Shown: positions 18,258-30,159 of the stretch, one piece after another
Layout: each line of letters starts with the position of its first letter
Numbering within the stretch: position 1 is the first letter of the stretch
Assembly: GCA_025435555.1 (NCBI GenBank)
Contig: JAIWWG010000050.1
Location: forward strand, 1 to 64,000
Direction of reading: 5' to 3'
Source of the DNA: Chytriomyces cf. hyalinus JEL632
Lineage: Eukaryota; Chytridiomycota; Chytridiomycetes; Chytridiales; Chytriomycetaceae
Length of the DNA stretch: 64,000 bases
Made by a program: the position numbers and the translations under genes
The notes under the pieces: model-generated
Database searches by the model: none
What the model saw: the letters and a program-made list of their open reading frames with translations, nothing else
What the model was told of the DNA's origin: nothing

Positions 18258-20740
18258 TATTCCAACGGCTCAACAAAGTTGCTTGGGAAAAGCCCCTTTC
18301 TCTTTCGCTCTCCCTCCATCACGACACCCTCCCACCAACTGCAACAGCAAAAAACAGTCAGCGAACATCACAAGCTGGAACAACCAAAAATATACAAACC
18401 CATCTTCATGTTTTGCAATCACGGGAATTATCTGCCCGCGACTGACGGTGAGTTCCTCAAATGCTTGAGACTGATAGTCGTACAAGACACGAACTAAACA
18501 GCCGCAATAATTAGACAATCTCATAAAACTTGTGCCGACAGTAAACGCAACATACCTTGGAAGAGGGGAGGTGACTTTTCGCTAAAGTCGTACGGATCGT
18601 ATTGAAACTCTTCTTCTTCTGCTTGAATGACAACACCTCCGGTGCCCACACCTTTCCCATACATTCCTGTGCCTCCAAAGCCACCATTGCTCCCGAAGCT
18701 CTCTCTTGGAGCATTCTGTTGAGGGTCGTTTTTCTTAAATAGCGTCCCAAAACCGCCTCCCTGTCCCCCCTTTCCATTCTCGCCACCGGCTGCGCCATTC
18801 TTTTTAAACATTCCGGCCAAAGTTCCAAACTGCGAGCCAGCACTGCTTGCAAGATTTCCAAGCAGCGGGCCACTTCTATTTGCGGGTGGACTGATGGGGC
18901 CTTCTTCGCCCGCAGCGTAGCTTCTTGACAAAGTTACGGGCGGCCCGGCGGTACGTTCTTGGGTTTTCGAGTAGTAGTTGATGTATTGCAAAGGTTCTTT
19001 TTTTCCGAGAACGGTGTGACAATTGAAGAGAAGCCAAAAGTCAGCAGTTGGAATCGCGTTTTTCAGTTTCCTTTTGTTTGAGGTACTTACGAGGAACAAT
19101 GGTTCCAGTCGTGCTGGTGTCCAGAAACAAGGCCAAATCTTTTGCAACGCTACACTTTTCCAAAGACCCACGAACTCGTTCACATGACTGGACGCATGCA
19201 AAACATCATTTGTCAGCAAACACCAGAAGAAAGTCAGTCAAGAGAATGCACACACTTCATCGTCGGATACGCAAAGAGTTGAGATAATGTTTGCATAAGC
19301 CCACAATCGTCCTCTTAAAAAGTCGATTCGCTCCTCTTCCAAACGTTGAAATTCCTGTGAATGCCATTGCACAATCAGATACAGAACATCCATTTTTCAC
19401 GCCGCAAACAAAAAATTATGGAATCTACATTGCAAGTGTGACGAAACTCCTCTTCCCATTTAATGTGCGCGTCTCCCAGTCGTTCAATCGCGCTCACGTA
19501 TTCAATGTCATTCTGATTTGCCTGTTGCTGCGCCCGTTCCAGACGGATTTGCAACTAGGAGAAAGTGCGGGTTTACTTTTCTTGACTTTGCAATTTCGAA
19601 GCGATGGGGTACCTTTTCGGCGTCCTTTGGTGGCAAATTCGGCTGAGGGATATTCATTTGATCAACCTCGCGACACTTTGATACATACTTTGCGCCAGCT
19701 TTTTGCGCATTGGCGTACATGGCAGCTTTCGCCTTGAGTCTGCGCTCAATGTTTGCATGGTGCTGTTGTCATCGAAGCGTTTGTTTTTTTTGTGTGGGTT
19801 GAAATTCAATGAGTTGGTTTTTGCGAAAGGCTCGTTGGATGGACAGGGAAAAAATACATGTGCGCACACTCTTTCGCACAGCCGATTGCTGTTGCAGGAA
19901 ATCGTTGGTCTGTTTTTCGAGTTGAAGTCGGATTTCGTTCGCAATGTCGAGATGGGCGCGGGCACTCGTCTCGAGTTCGCTTTTCACCAGGTCGAGCGAT
20001 TCACGCAGTGTTCTGATGGGTACAATGTGGTGAGCTTCTTTTGCGACCAGGGGGAAAGCGGAAGGGGTGAGGGGGGTGAGGGGGAGGCGGGCAGCAGGTG
20101 AAAAAAGAGACTCCAGATCGAGTCCGAAACAGTAAAGAAAAAGGAGAAGGAAAAAGAAGAAGAAAGAAGGCAAATTGGTGTCTGTGACCCTTTCAAAATT
20201 TTCGAATTTTTCATTAGGGTTTTAGATTAAAGGCAACCCATTACGCCTCGTTGCTGCTGCTGCTGCTGTCGGCAGAACACGGGTCGGGGGAGGGACACGG
20301 CGGGAGAACCCGGGTAGGAGGGGATGGGACGACGGAAGAGGACTCGAGCTTTACCCGATTTCCTCCGTCGTGGTAAACGTCTTTGCCAGCTTCGTCAGGC
20401 GCTTGCCAAACTCTTCCTCAATTGACGCCCGTTCCTTGAACACTTGCGCAATCTCGGCCGTGATATGCTTGCCGTTCTTCATTCGTGCAATCAGAACATC
20501 GAGACCGCGATCCTGGTCGCCCTGCAGCAAGCAATACGGTTGTTCAGCTTTCTTTCTCGTTCTCTGATACGCACTCGTTACTGCCAGTCCGCAGTTCTGA
20601 CCAATCCATCCTTTGCTCCTTGTCCCTGGCTCGGGAACCTCTCGCAAAAGGCACGCAGCATCTGTGGCGCAAGGAGGTGCAAGAAAGAAACGCGGCGGAC
20701 TCACCCAGAAGGACGTTGAGAAGGTAGCGGCTGCAGCCAT
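18258..20740 (-). CDS. F-BAR and SH3 domain protein (PCH family; Cdc15/Imp2/PSTPIP-like)
   Basis: Many short exons. Exon 1 (20740-20705) ends SFW; exon 2 starts at 20521 with GLDVLIARMKNGKH and KERASIEEEFGKRLTKLAK. Then come GTLRESLDLVKSELE, DIANEIRLQLEKQ, NAQKAGAKYVSKCREVDQ and CERVRGSLEKC...ALFLDTSTTGTIVP. Together these form the full F-BAR membrane-bending domain. A Gly-rich linker (19000-18600) leads to a C-terminal SH3 domain: VRVLYDYQSQAFEELTVSRG, then WWEGVVMEG and GLFPSNFVEPLE. Such proteins scaffold the cytokinetic ring or actin patches. At roughly 480 residues it is nearer animal PSTPIP than the long yeast proteins. A 330-base intron near 20030-20355 holds a G-rich tract and a CTG run. 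Confidence 0.85.
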
Positions 20741-20956
20741 CAAGTTGGGTTTGATTTGGAGTGCTTTTCTTTCAAACAGAAATTGTCCAATTCCGAAATA
20801 GCTTTACTTTATCGTCGCGAGTTTACGACATTTGTTTTATTTAACCACATCGCTCGTATAAAACGAAGCTGGTCAGAGAGCGTTCGTTCCATTCATTCGT
20901 GGAAGCAGCGCTTGGACAGTGCAATTAAGAGACACGCATAGACAGAAAGACAGCAC

Positions 20957-21230
20957 ATGAACGGACTCCGACTGTTCTCACGTGCCGTTCGGACTCGCTG
21001 CCACGCCAGCTCCATCACAGCACGTCCCCGTCTTACAGCATGCTTTGCATCAACGCCGCGGGCAGCAGGTATGCAGTTTTTCAGCACCCGCACTCACGAA
21101 TGCAGTCCTTGCTTCACCTCATCTCACGACTCTGTCCCGCTCCAAACAATTCTCCACAGCTCATCCCTCCCTTTTCCTTCGAAATAAACGTGCGGATGAC
21201 ATGGATGACTTACCCACGCCTGTGTTGAAG
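20957..21230 (+). CDS. Possible mitochondrial-leader exon(s) of lysyl-tRNA synthetase
   Basis: The ATG at 20957 opens MNGLRLFSRAVRTRCHASS, an Arg/Ser/Ala-rich, acid-free presequence. The frame continues, through a possible 37-base intron (21069-21105), to RSKQFSTAHPSLFLRNKRAD and DLPTPVLK, which ends at a GTGTGC donor (21231). Only 67 bases separate that point from the cytosolic KARS ATG at 21298. A phase-0 acceptor (GCAAAG at 21318) inside KARS exon 1 would join this leader to [10 protein letters not shown] of KARS, removing the cytosolic start. Without splicing it reads three more codons to a TAG. Dual-targeted KARS through an alternative first exon is known in animals; here it is inference. 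Confidence 0.4.
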
Positions 21231-21297
21231 GTGTGCCTTTAGCCTTTCGCTTTTTTTTTTGAAAACCAAATTCAAAATTCACTCGGAAATCCAAATC

Positions 21298-23512
21298 ATG
21301 GCTGACGATGCTGCAAAGACCTATCTCGACCCCGTCACCGGCGAGCAAGTCTCCAAGACGTGAGTTGCGCTCATGCGATTGCCACTGCCCCTGAATCCGT
21401 AGAAATGTTCCCCTCTCATGCATTCGAATATCCTCTGCACATTGGTGTGCTCTTCACGCCTGTCTCCTATTCATCCTCTTCTGCTTCATTATCATCAGGG
21501 AACTGAAGAAGCGCCAAAAGATTCGGGAGAAGGAAGCCAAGAAGGCCGAAAAGGCCCCAGTCGCCGCCGCCCCTTCCAAGGAAGCGGGTGAGAAGAAGGG
21601 CGATGCAGTTGCCGAAGAAGAGACCCTTTCCTCTGGAGAATACTTTGAATACCGAAGGTTCGTGTGTTGCCTTTTATTTTCATAACAAGCTCGCTATTTT
21701 GCTTCCTCAGTTTTTCTTCGTTGAGTTTTGATTTTTTGTTGGCCTTATCTTTGTCTTTTTCGCCGGTTTTATTTATCTCCATCAACTTTCTCAAAACGTC
21801 AAACAGCAAGGCCATCCAAAAACTGCGCGAAACCCAAAACCCCAACCCGTACCCACACAAGTTCAACCCATCCATCTCCATCAGTGCGTTTATCGAAAAA
21901 TTCTCTTCCCTCAAGGAAGGCGAACACCTGGAAGATGTGTCTGTGTGTGTTGCTGGTCGTATCCACAACATGCGTTCTTCCGGAGCCAAGATTCGGTTCT
22001 TTGACCTTCACGGCGAGGGCCTCAAGATCCAAGGTCTTGCCCAGCTTCAGTACCACACTGGTGAACGCCCCTTTGAAGAGATTCACGACATTCTGAGACG
22101 TGGTGACATTGTTGGAATTACCGGTTTCCCCGGAAAGAGTAAGAAGGGAGAACTTTCAATCTTCCCACGTGATGTGACTCTTTTGTCTCCTTGCCTGAGA
22201 ATGCTCCCAAAATCCAACTACGGTTTCACCAATCAGGTATTACATCACGCGAATGTTTTGAAAGACCGTGTCCTTGGGCTAATCCAAATTGGTAGGAATC
22301 CCGTTACCGTATGAGATACTTGGATTTGATCATGAACAACAACGTTCGAGACAAGTTCATTGTTCGCTCCAAGATCATCAACTACCTCCGTGGTTTCCTT
22401 GACAACTTGGGTTTCTTGGAAGTTGAAACTCCCATGATGAACATGATTGCTGGAGGAGCGACCGCGAAGCCGTTCATTACCCACCACAATGACCTCAAGC
22501 TTGACCTTTTCATGCGTATTGCTCCCGAACTCTTTTTGAAGATGCTTGTCGTGGGTGGATTTGACCGCGTGTACGAAATTGGTCGTCAGTTTAGAAACGA
22601 ATCCATCGACTTGACCCACAACCCTGAATTCACCACGTGCGAGTTCTACATGGCGTATGCGGACATGTTTGACATTATGGAGCTGACCGAGACGCTTGTG
22701 TCTGGAATGGTCAAGCACATTACCGGTGGATACAAGGTTGTGTACCACCCACAAGGCCCCGAGGGTCAGGCTTTGACTTTGGACTTTACTCCTCCTTTCC
22801 GTCGTATCAGCATGATCACTGAGCTCGAGCGTCTTTTGGATGTCAAGTTCCCAAGCGGTGAAAAGCTGGGTACCCCTGAGGGAACCAAGTTCCTCAGTGA
22901 TCTCTGCATCAAGCACAAGGTTGACTGCAGCGCCCCCCGTACCAGCGCGCGTCTTTTGGACAAACTTGTTGGAGATTACCTCGAAGTGCAATGCATCAAC
23001 CCAACTTTCATCATGGACCACCCACAGATGATGAGTCCTCTTGCGAAGGCTCACCGTAGCAGCAAAGGACTGTGTGAGCGATTCGAATGTTTTGTTGCCA
23101 CCAAGGAGATTTGCAATGCCTACACGGAGTTGAACGATCCATTCGACCAGAGAGAGAGATTTGAGCAGCAGGCTGGTGACAAGGCTGCTGGAGACGACGA
23201 AGCACAACTTGTTGACGAGACATTCTGCAATTCATTGGAGTACGGTCTTCCACCAACTGGTGGTTGGGGTGCGTCTCTGTTTGTGATTGATTAATGATGA
23301 ATGGGTTTCTGACTTTGTATTCTTGTAGGTATGGGTCTCGATCGTCTGACAATGTTCCTGACGGACTCCAACAACATCAAGGAAGTTCTCCTCTTCGTAA
23401 GTGTTCTTAAACTTTTCTGCCGTTCTTCAAACGCTGACAAACGCATGTTTTTCTTAGCCTGCCATGAAGCCCGAATCGTCCGCCGAGCAGGGCCAGCGTT
23501 TCAACGCCTAAT
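21298..23512 (+). CDS. KRS1: Lysyl-tRNA synthetase (class II)
   Basis: Six or so exons. The N-terminus ([24 protein letters not shown]) is the basic tRNA-binding extension of eukaryotic LysRS. The OB anticodon-binding domain follows ([37 protein letters not shown]). The catalytic core has motif 1 ([20 protein letters not shown]), motif 2 ([20 protein letters not shown]), [10 protein letters not shown] and motif 3 ([13 protein letters not shown]). It ends [16 protein letters not shown]. It charges tRNA-Lys with lysine in the cytosol. Exon 2 ends at an unusual GTTCGT donor (21658). Exon junctions at ACG|GAA, AGC|AAG and CAG|GAA keep the family sequence. Length matches the about 590-residue family. 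Confidence 0.96.
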
Positions 23513-23660
23513 GGAAGAGAGAATTCGATGATGTCTCTTTGCTTTGTTGATTATGAAGGGTTGAGCGTTGTGTCAGAAATACAACACGGTCTTACTACGA
23601 TTTGTTAAATATCATATCAGACAGGCAGGGTTGGGCCAGAAAGAATAACGAAAATTTTCA

Positions 23661-24013
23661 ATGGGTGCAGAAAAAAACGTGGTTTACTGGTGAGTCTCGG
23701 GCGACAGTTCCAAACCACTTCCACAGTCCCAGAACAGCAGCAGCGAGCAACGAGCGAGGATGTGTGTGCGTATCTGAGGACTTGCGGTGCATGCGATGTT
23801 GTGGCGGATCCCATTGTTCAGGGTTTCTCATTGTGGGCGAGTGGCGAGGTCGGTGCCACCGAGTATCGAAGTAATGTTGGGATGCGTGGCAGCAAGTATG
23901 TCGGCCTATGGTTCGCAGTGGTCAGCACTCGAAGTTGGCGAATGCTGGGGTCGTTTGGGCGTCTTCACTCGTCCGCCGAAGCTGTCTGCGGGGCATTCTC
24001 TCCATGTCTATAA
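23661..24013 (+). other. Coding-like segment between KARS and MAF1, unresolved
   Basis: An ATG at 23661 (MGAEKNVVY) ends at a strong GTGAGT donor. Downstream, two overlapping frames stay open with good codon pattern to about 24013 (one reads EDVCAYLRTCGACDVV, the other SAYGSQWSALEVGECWGRLG). No consistent splice model or family was found. It may be a short gene, an alternative upstream exon of MAF1, or chance. Confidence 0.22.
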
Positions 24014-24017
24014 ATAG
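24009..24017 (+). promoter_or_regulatory. TATA-like element upstream of MAF1
   Basis: TATAAATAG lies about 45-50 bases before the MAF1 start codon, in a stretch without other coding. The position fits a core promoter with a very short leader; identified by pattern only. Confidence 0.4.
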
Positions 24018-24059
24018 ATTCCGGGGATTCTGATCTATTTTGTCAAGTCGCAGGTTTGC

Positions 24060-25231
24060 ATGAAATATCTCGAATACTCCGTTCTCGAAGAAGTCAATTC
24101 GGCGCTATCTTGCGTGGATACGTGCGAAACGCGAGTGTTTGCTCGACTGGTTCGGAGACCCCCCCTAAAAAACATGAACCACAAAAATACTTAAAGCTAA
24201 AAACACACAGGACGCATACTCTTGCAAAAACACCAATGACGATAAAAAACTGAAACACCACATTGACGAAAAATATACATCCGACGCTTTTCATGCGGAC
24301 GCTGATATGCTTGTGCTGATGCCAATTGGATCTCCTACACTTCCGGGGTCCTTTGCATCCGCATCGTCCTCGTTTCAGATGGGCGGTGGGATGGGAAATT
24401 TTACGCTGGGACCCCCTGCCGGGTTGGGTGTGAGTCCATCGAGTCCGTATGGTCCACTAGCGCAAGTGACTAGCAGAAAAACGCTGTTTTATTTACTGGC
24501 GACACTGAATTCGGCGTTCCCGGATTATGATTTTAGGTGAAAAGGGCTTTTTTATTTTTGTTGTTTGGTAAGTTTCTATCGACTGACGAGATGTTTGTTG
24601 TCAGTGACGTGAAACCTGAACTGTTTATGAAAGTACCTATGCTGAAAATTGTGCAAGAGAGCGTTAAATCGACCTTGTTTGGCATGGGACTCGAAGGGCT
24701 GACGCATAACATTAGTGATCGACTGTGGGAGGCCATTGATGAAGTGATACAACTGGTAGACTGCGATATGTACTCGTTTAACCCTGACCCGGAAATGGAA
24801 CCTGATAGTGAAGAGGGAAATCTGTAAGCTTCTTTTTTTTGTGTGTGTGTGTTGGGAGCAGAAGTTTCTCATGTATGTTGTTTTCTCCCTCGGGGTAAAG
24901 GTGGAGTTTTTACTACTTTTTCTTCAACAAAAAACTGAAGCGGGTAGTTTTCTTCACTGCGCGGGCAGTCAGGTATGATAACGTTTTTTCGTCGTCTGAA
25001 TGCTATACTGACCTTTTGGTGGGGCAGTTACATGGCTCCCATCCAACCTGAAGAAATGACAACAGATATATATGGTGATACCAGTGATCAGCCCATGTTC
25101 GACAGTGAGATGTGAGTGTACAAGCGACGCGTCTGGCTATTTCCCCACTTGTTTTGACCCATCTTCTATGCATCTCATCTTGCAGGGGGCTATCGTATGA
25201 ACAGTACACTATGGAGTCGATGGAAGTATGA
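24060..25231 (+). CDS. MAF1: MAF1, repressor of RNA polymerase III
   Basis: Five exons. MKYLEYSVLEEVNSALS opens box A; DAYSCKNTNDDKKLKHH follows after an intron with the odd donor GTTCGG. A Gly/Pro/Ser-rich mobile insert precedes TSRKTLFYLLATLNSAF (box B). The rest is SDVKPELFMKVP, WEAIDEVIQLVDCDMYSFNP, then WSFYYFFFNKKLKRVVFF (box C) and an acidic tail ending MESMEV. MAF1 binds the Pol III clamp to shut down tRNA and 5S rRNA transcription under stress or TOR inhibition, and is controlled by phosphorylation in the mobile insert. The exon joins recover the family blocks exactly. Stop at 25229-25231. Confidence 0.95.
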
Positions 25232-25543
25232 GAAGGGATACTTGGTAATAGAGAGTGCCAAAAGCAGGGAAGGAAGGAAAAAAGAAGCAGCTTTTTCGCC
25301 TCCCTTCCTGTAACAGTTTAATCTTTTTTATAAGTAGCCTTTTTCCCGTCTCTGTCCTTTCATTTTTAGCTTCGCGCACGTGTATTTTGTCATCTCTACT
25401 CATTTGGTTCTTGTCTTTGTTGTTTGGTTTATTGTATGGGGGGAAATTAAGAACTCATGAACCACGAATGCGGTGTGTGTGATGTGCTTGTACTTGTTGA
25501 ACGAATGAGATGGACTGAAGAAGGATGCAGCATGATTCGCTCG

Positions 25544-26583
25544 TCAGGTGTACTGAACTACGGCGTCATATGCGTCGATTGTGAGACCTGACCGCATAAA
25601 GGCGACGAGCTCATGTATAAAATGTTCCGTGCGAATTTGAATATACGGACGCAGCAATGAAACCGCGGCATCGGTTTGAATATCTGAAAGAAGAGAGGAG
25701 AGATTCGTTAAAAGATGCAAGACACACTAAAAGGAACAAAAGCCAAACCATGCTTGTCCAAGACCGCCACAACCACCTGCAAAACAAGCTCCACATTCTG
25801 CAGCAAAAGCAGGACGCGCAAATCCCGCCGAATCCAGTCCATTACTTTCCTTCGCGTAGGTGCTGTCAGAGCGGAGGAAGACCGAAACGCCAGCAAAACA
25901 TGCGGAAACGGAACATGCCGCGTGTGTGAATTCGAGGCCACGTGTTTTGCATAGTGGCCCTGTTCGTATACGCGCGATCTCAAAGCTGCTGCAGCGAGAA
26001 ATGAGTCAGTTGCTGGATCGTTGTCTGAAGTGAATTGAGGGGCGGTATGGTTTTGTATTCCGCTGTGTTCTCTGCTGTGGGTGACTTGGTGTGATTGTGA
26101 ATGTGAACGAGCGGTGTGTCGTCTGTCGGGTCGGTTGCAGTGGTATGGAGCTCGTCTGGGTGAGTTTGAGGATGCAGGAGAGTGAAGCGATGGCTTTACA
26201 AAGGTATGCTGAGTACGAGAATGCATGTTAGTAATGGATAAGGTGAGACTGTCAAGTAAAGTGTTAACCGTTGCGAATAAAGCTTGTGAGGCGGTGTTTA
26301 TGAGAGCGGCTGAAGAAAAGGCGCCTTTGCATAGAGGACACCTGGGCGTCTCCCCATGCAGGGACCATGCATGGATACAACTCAGGCAGAAGGCGTGCAG
26401 GCATCCTCGTAGAACTGCTGTTGAGGATGGGAATTCGTCGAGACAGATGGGGCATTTGTCGATGTCTTCGGTCTCATTCTCCGTCGATGGTTTGGAGGGG
26501 GGTGTAGGTTCGTCCGAAGTCTCATTCAAGGCGTGAGTCTCCTCCACAGGTGCGCAGTCCACCTTGCTTGCGCTTGCTTCCAT
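25544..26583 (-). CDS. TOPORS-like RING finger E3 ubiquitin ligase
   Basis: The ATG at 26583 opens an acidic N-terminus. A C3HC4 RING follows (CPICLDEFPSS, GCLHAFCLSCIHAW, RCPLCKGAF). A His/Ser-rich linker leads to a TOPORS-type region: RSRVYEQGHYAKHV, RRKVMDWIRRDLRVLL, VVVAVLDKHG. After an intron (donor GTTTGG) come DIQTDAAVSLLRPY, RTEHFIHELVAFMRSGL and YDAVVQYT, ending at 25544. The RTEHFIHE block is the signature of TOPORS/Drosophila Topors and plant relatives, which act as ubiquitin (and in animals SUMO) ligases at chromatin and centrosomes. It is far shorter than human TOPORS because the RS-rich tail is missing. Its start codon is 59 bases from the divergent CHMP1 start. Confidence 0.8.
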
Positions 26584-26642
26584 TCAAATAAATATTTACG
26601 GTGAAGTCTTTTATTGTTAAAATCCACGATAATACCAAAGCC

Positions 26643-27718
26643 ATGTCTGGAATGGAGAGTAAGAGGCACCTCGTTCAGTATTTGTGGGAAACGCATCGCT
26701 AACCTGAGCGCATCCATCTTTCAACTTACCCTGCGCGCAGAGCACCTGTTCACGCTCAAGGTACTTTGGCTCCCTTCTCCGCCTCGCCATTCCGCCACCC
26801 TGTCTCCGTAGACTGCCGTCTTAGCACATCTCCGCATCAAACTTCAGCATGACATGGAATTCGTCTCGCTCACATTCGCTCTTATTTTTTTGTTATGCCA
26901 TTCCCTCTCCCCACAGTTCACTGCCAAACAGCTTGAACGAAATGCGAAAAAGGCAACCAAAGATGAAGGCGTGGAGAAGGCAAAAGTGAAGAAGGTGAGG
27001 ATAGTTTTCAGGCCCCAAGAAACATTCGTTGCATCGCTTGGCAAACTAACAAAACCCGCATTCCACAGGCCATCCAGCAGGGAAACATGGAGGGAGCACG
27101 GATCTATGCAAGCAACGCTATCCGCAAAAAGAACGAGTCCATCAATTTCTTGCGTCTCGCAAGTCGTGTCGATGCCGTTGCGAGTCGCGTTCAAACAGCC
27201 GTGACCATGCGTGCAGTTACAAACAGTATGGCTGGAGTTGTGAAGGGCATGGACAAAGCGATGCAGAGCATGAATTTGGAGCAGGTTTGTTTATGTGTGT
27301 GTGAATGCCGTTATTTTAAGGAGCGGTTGGACCTGACGCTTCTTTTATACGTGTCGGGGTTTAGATTTCAATGGTTATGGACAAATTTGAACAGCAGTTT
27401 GAAGACCTGGACGTTCAGACCGCGTACATGGAAGGCGCGATGGGTCAAACTACTGCCATGACGACACCTGTGCGTATTATCTGTTTTTTTTATCGTTTCC
27501 GATTTGTCTCGTATGCTTTGCCAACATTGTTTCTGCCACTACTATATCAGGGGGACCAAGTGGATGAGCTGATAAACCAAGTTGCGGATGAGAATGGACT
27601 TGAGCGACAACTGGACATGCCCGGAGCGAATCTGGGAAATCTTGTGTCGGGTACCGCGAGTACGGTGAAGGAGCAAGATGAGCTGGGTGAGCGATTGGCA
27701 CGACTCAGAAACATGTGA
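26643..27718 (+). CDS. DID2: ESCRT-III subunit CHMP1/Did2 (Vps46)
   Basis: Six exons, including a 20-base exon (26741-26760, encoding HLFTLK). It reads [94 protein letters not shown] and a C-terminal MIM1-type [12 protein letters not shown]. This is the full CHMP1 fold: basic alpha1-2 hairpin, acidic C-terminal half and the Vps4-binding MIM. It acts in multivesicular-body sorting and abscission by recruiting Vps4 and Vta1/Ist1. Length is about 200 residues, as usual. Confidence 0.95.
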
Positions 27719-27777
27719 AAAGGGAGTCTGAATAAAAACATGATGTTAAACTTTCTCTGTAAAATATTCAACTGGAC

Positions 27778-30006
27778 ATGATGGATCTGTGGATGCACAC
27801 TCCGAGACACGGACGCCGCACCATTCCCGAGGTGAATAATACGGGCGAGCAAGAGGAAGATGATGCCACGTTGAGAGACACCGACGAAGACGCGCTGATT
27901 GCATGGCACTTTGCCGAGACAGGGATGGAGTCTGAGACTGGGACTGATGCGGCGGACACGGACTTGGTGAAGAGCAAGAACAAGATGCACATGAACAGAA
28001 GCGACGGTGTCGGTCTCAATCTTGCCTTGTCTTCGCTATCGCCGTACCGCCTACAACATGTCGCAGCACCCGTGGCTGGTCTGGCTCTCGCAACTTCTCC
28101 TACACTGGCCTTGCGTCAGTTGGCGGATCTTACCATGCGTGAGGCTGATTTGGATACGGATGCAGACACTGGAACAGACTTTCAGGCGGATATGCCTCCT
28201 TCGGACACCCTGCCACGGCAACGTTCGGACACTCCCACGCGTGTCAATGCTGCCGCCTGCGCTGCAGAGGATCACAAAGATGTATACCGGGGAGGTGCTT
28301 CTGCTCAGTCAGCATCAGACTCTCTTGCGCCTTTCCACCCCGCCTTCAGGGCAGACGTGTCTCGCCTTTTGGCAAACAAAGACGGAAGCCCAACCACATC
28401 ATCGGGACATTTTCGTTCAGACGATGGAATTCAGCATACTCGTTCCATGGCTCGTTTTGCGAAAGTATGAACTGCCTTATTTTTTTAAAGGTTGCTGTGC
28501 GCAGCCACAACAAATATTAAGTTTCCCCATCACAATAGGAACAACAATTATCCATCCAAGAATTCGTCAATCTAGAGCGCGAAACAATGCTTCAAATGGT
28601 GGATAGCCATCTGGCAACAGAAACCTCGCTCCACGAAATTATTGCTGCACTTCAAGCGGAAAACGCCGCCATCAAGGCCAAATCTGCTCAAAAACTCGCC
28701 TCGAAAACTGAGCAGCACAATGGAATCTGGATGGCCTTGACCACGGATATTGTTCGGTTGAACCAGGAAAACGCCGGGCTGAAGGAGGAGAAGGACAAAC
28801 TTTCTGAAAATCTTGAAAACCTTGAGCAGATTCTTGCACTCAAAAAAGAAGCGGCTGATGAGAATGGAAACCAGAAGTCACGTGAGTTTGTTATTCTGTT
28901 TTTCTCCCTGACACTGCTTCTCACCAAACTTTCGAATGCATGCCACTCAAAAACGTCGGTATTCAGCCGAATTGCATGAGAACGAAAATGACGTCCAATT
29001 GTTACTCCAGAAGGTGACAGAGCTGGAATCTTTGGTCGGCACCTTGACGGAGGAAAAAGAAAGCCTCAAACAGTCCTTAAAAGACAGTACGAGTGGACAC
29101 TCAAACGCTGTGTATACTGTCCCTGCTTTTGACAGCACAACGTTTGAAATCTCTCAAGAAGCCCAACTTCAATCACTCACGAATCAAAACGCACGTCTTC
29201 AAGCAACCGTGCACCGCCTCGAACGAGAAGTTTCAGAAACAAGGACGCTGTTATGTGAATGCCAAGATCAAAATGCACGCTACGCTGAGCAAGTGAACGA
29301 AGGAAGTGTATTTATGGAGCTTCAAGCGGCGCAAGATATACTCACGCAGGAAGTGCTTGAACTGCAGGATGCTTTGAAAAGTGAGAAGGAGAGATATGGA
29401 AAACTGTGTGACAGTGGTGCTGCCATGAAAGTTTACGCGGACACCGTTTCGAAAGAGTTGGATAGAGCACGAGCAGACTTGGATTCGACTGTTGACATTT
29501 TGGACGAGGAGAGGGTGGAGCATAATTCACTGAAACAAGACCATGCGCACCTCAAGAGGGAGTACCAAGTCTTGGAAGGCAACATCAACAGAATGAAGCT
29601 ATCCTTTAATCGGGCCGGCGAGGAGGCGCATGATGAGGAAGTTGCTGCAAGGAGAGTAACTGCCCGTGAGATTCATACTCTTCAGCTGGAACGGGAAGAA
29701 ATGAACGACAGTCTGACTCATTTAAATAAGAGACTCAAGGAACAATTGGAACGGGTGAGCTTGAAAGAGCGGGAGGTGGAATATTTGCAGCAGCAATTGA
29801 CTGAGCGCGAGGCCCAGGTTTGCTTGATGGACGAAACCGTGGACAAGAATCTGAAAATGGAGAAACGCGCGGATCAACTGGAGTTTGAAATTCATGGATT
29901 GAAAGAACGGCTGGAGCACATGAAATTGCGCGGGGACGTTCTTGCCCGTGAGAATGAGGGACTTGTGGCACAGATGGCAGTTTTTAAAGCTTCTTCTTGG
30001 GATTGA
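27778..30006 (+). CDS. Long coiled-coil protein of unknown function
   Basis: Three exons (27778-28464, 28539-28881, 28967-30006). The first exon encodes an acidic, disordered N-terminal region (about 230 residues, rich in Asp/Thr/Ser). The second and third encode an almost continuous coiled coil of about 450 residues with heptad Leu/Ile and many Glu/Lys/Gln. No motor, kinase or membrane segment is visible. Layout suggests a structural or tethering protein (centrosome, septum or Golgi type), but no family was recognised. Two in-frame ATGs open the ORF (27778, 27781). Confidence 0.8.
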
Positions 30007-30068
30007 TTTTTTTTTGGAAAACGTGTTTGTATATCTTAATAATATATAGTTGCCGAGTCTCGCACATC

Positions 30069-30122
30069 TGTTCTGTGAGTCCCTTTATGTTCGTGAGTCC
30101 GTTTATGTTCTGTGAGTCCCTG
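30069..30122 (+). repeat. Three imperfect tandem units of 18-19 bases
   Basis: Units of the form TGTTC(TG)TGAGTCC(C/G)TTTA occur three times in a row just after the coiled-coil gene. Short and probably without function. Confidence 0.6.
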
Positions 30123-30159
30123 CTTGTGTTTGTCGGATCGGTTGTGTCTGTTCTTTCAC

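Noticed and set aside
22245-23207. 320-codon minus-strand ORF opposite lysyl-tRNA synthetase
   Set aside because: It is the antisense of the highly biased catalytic-core exon; all conserved motifs are on the + strand.
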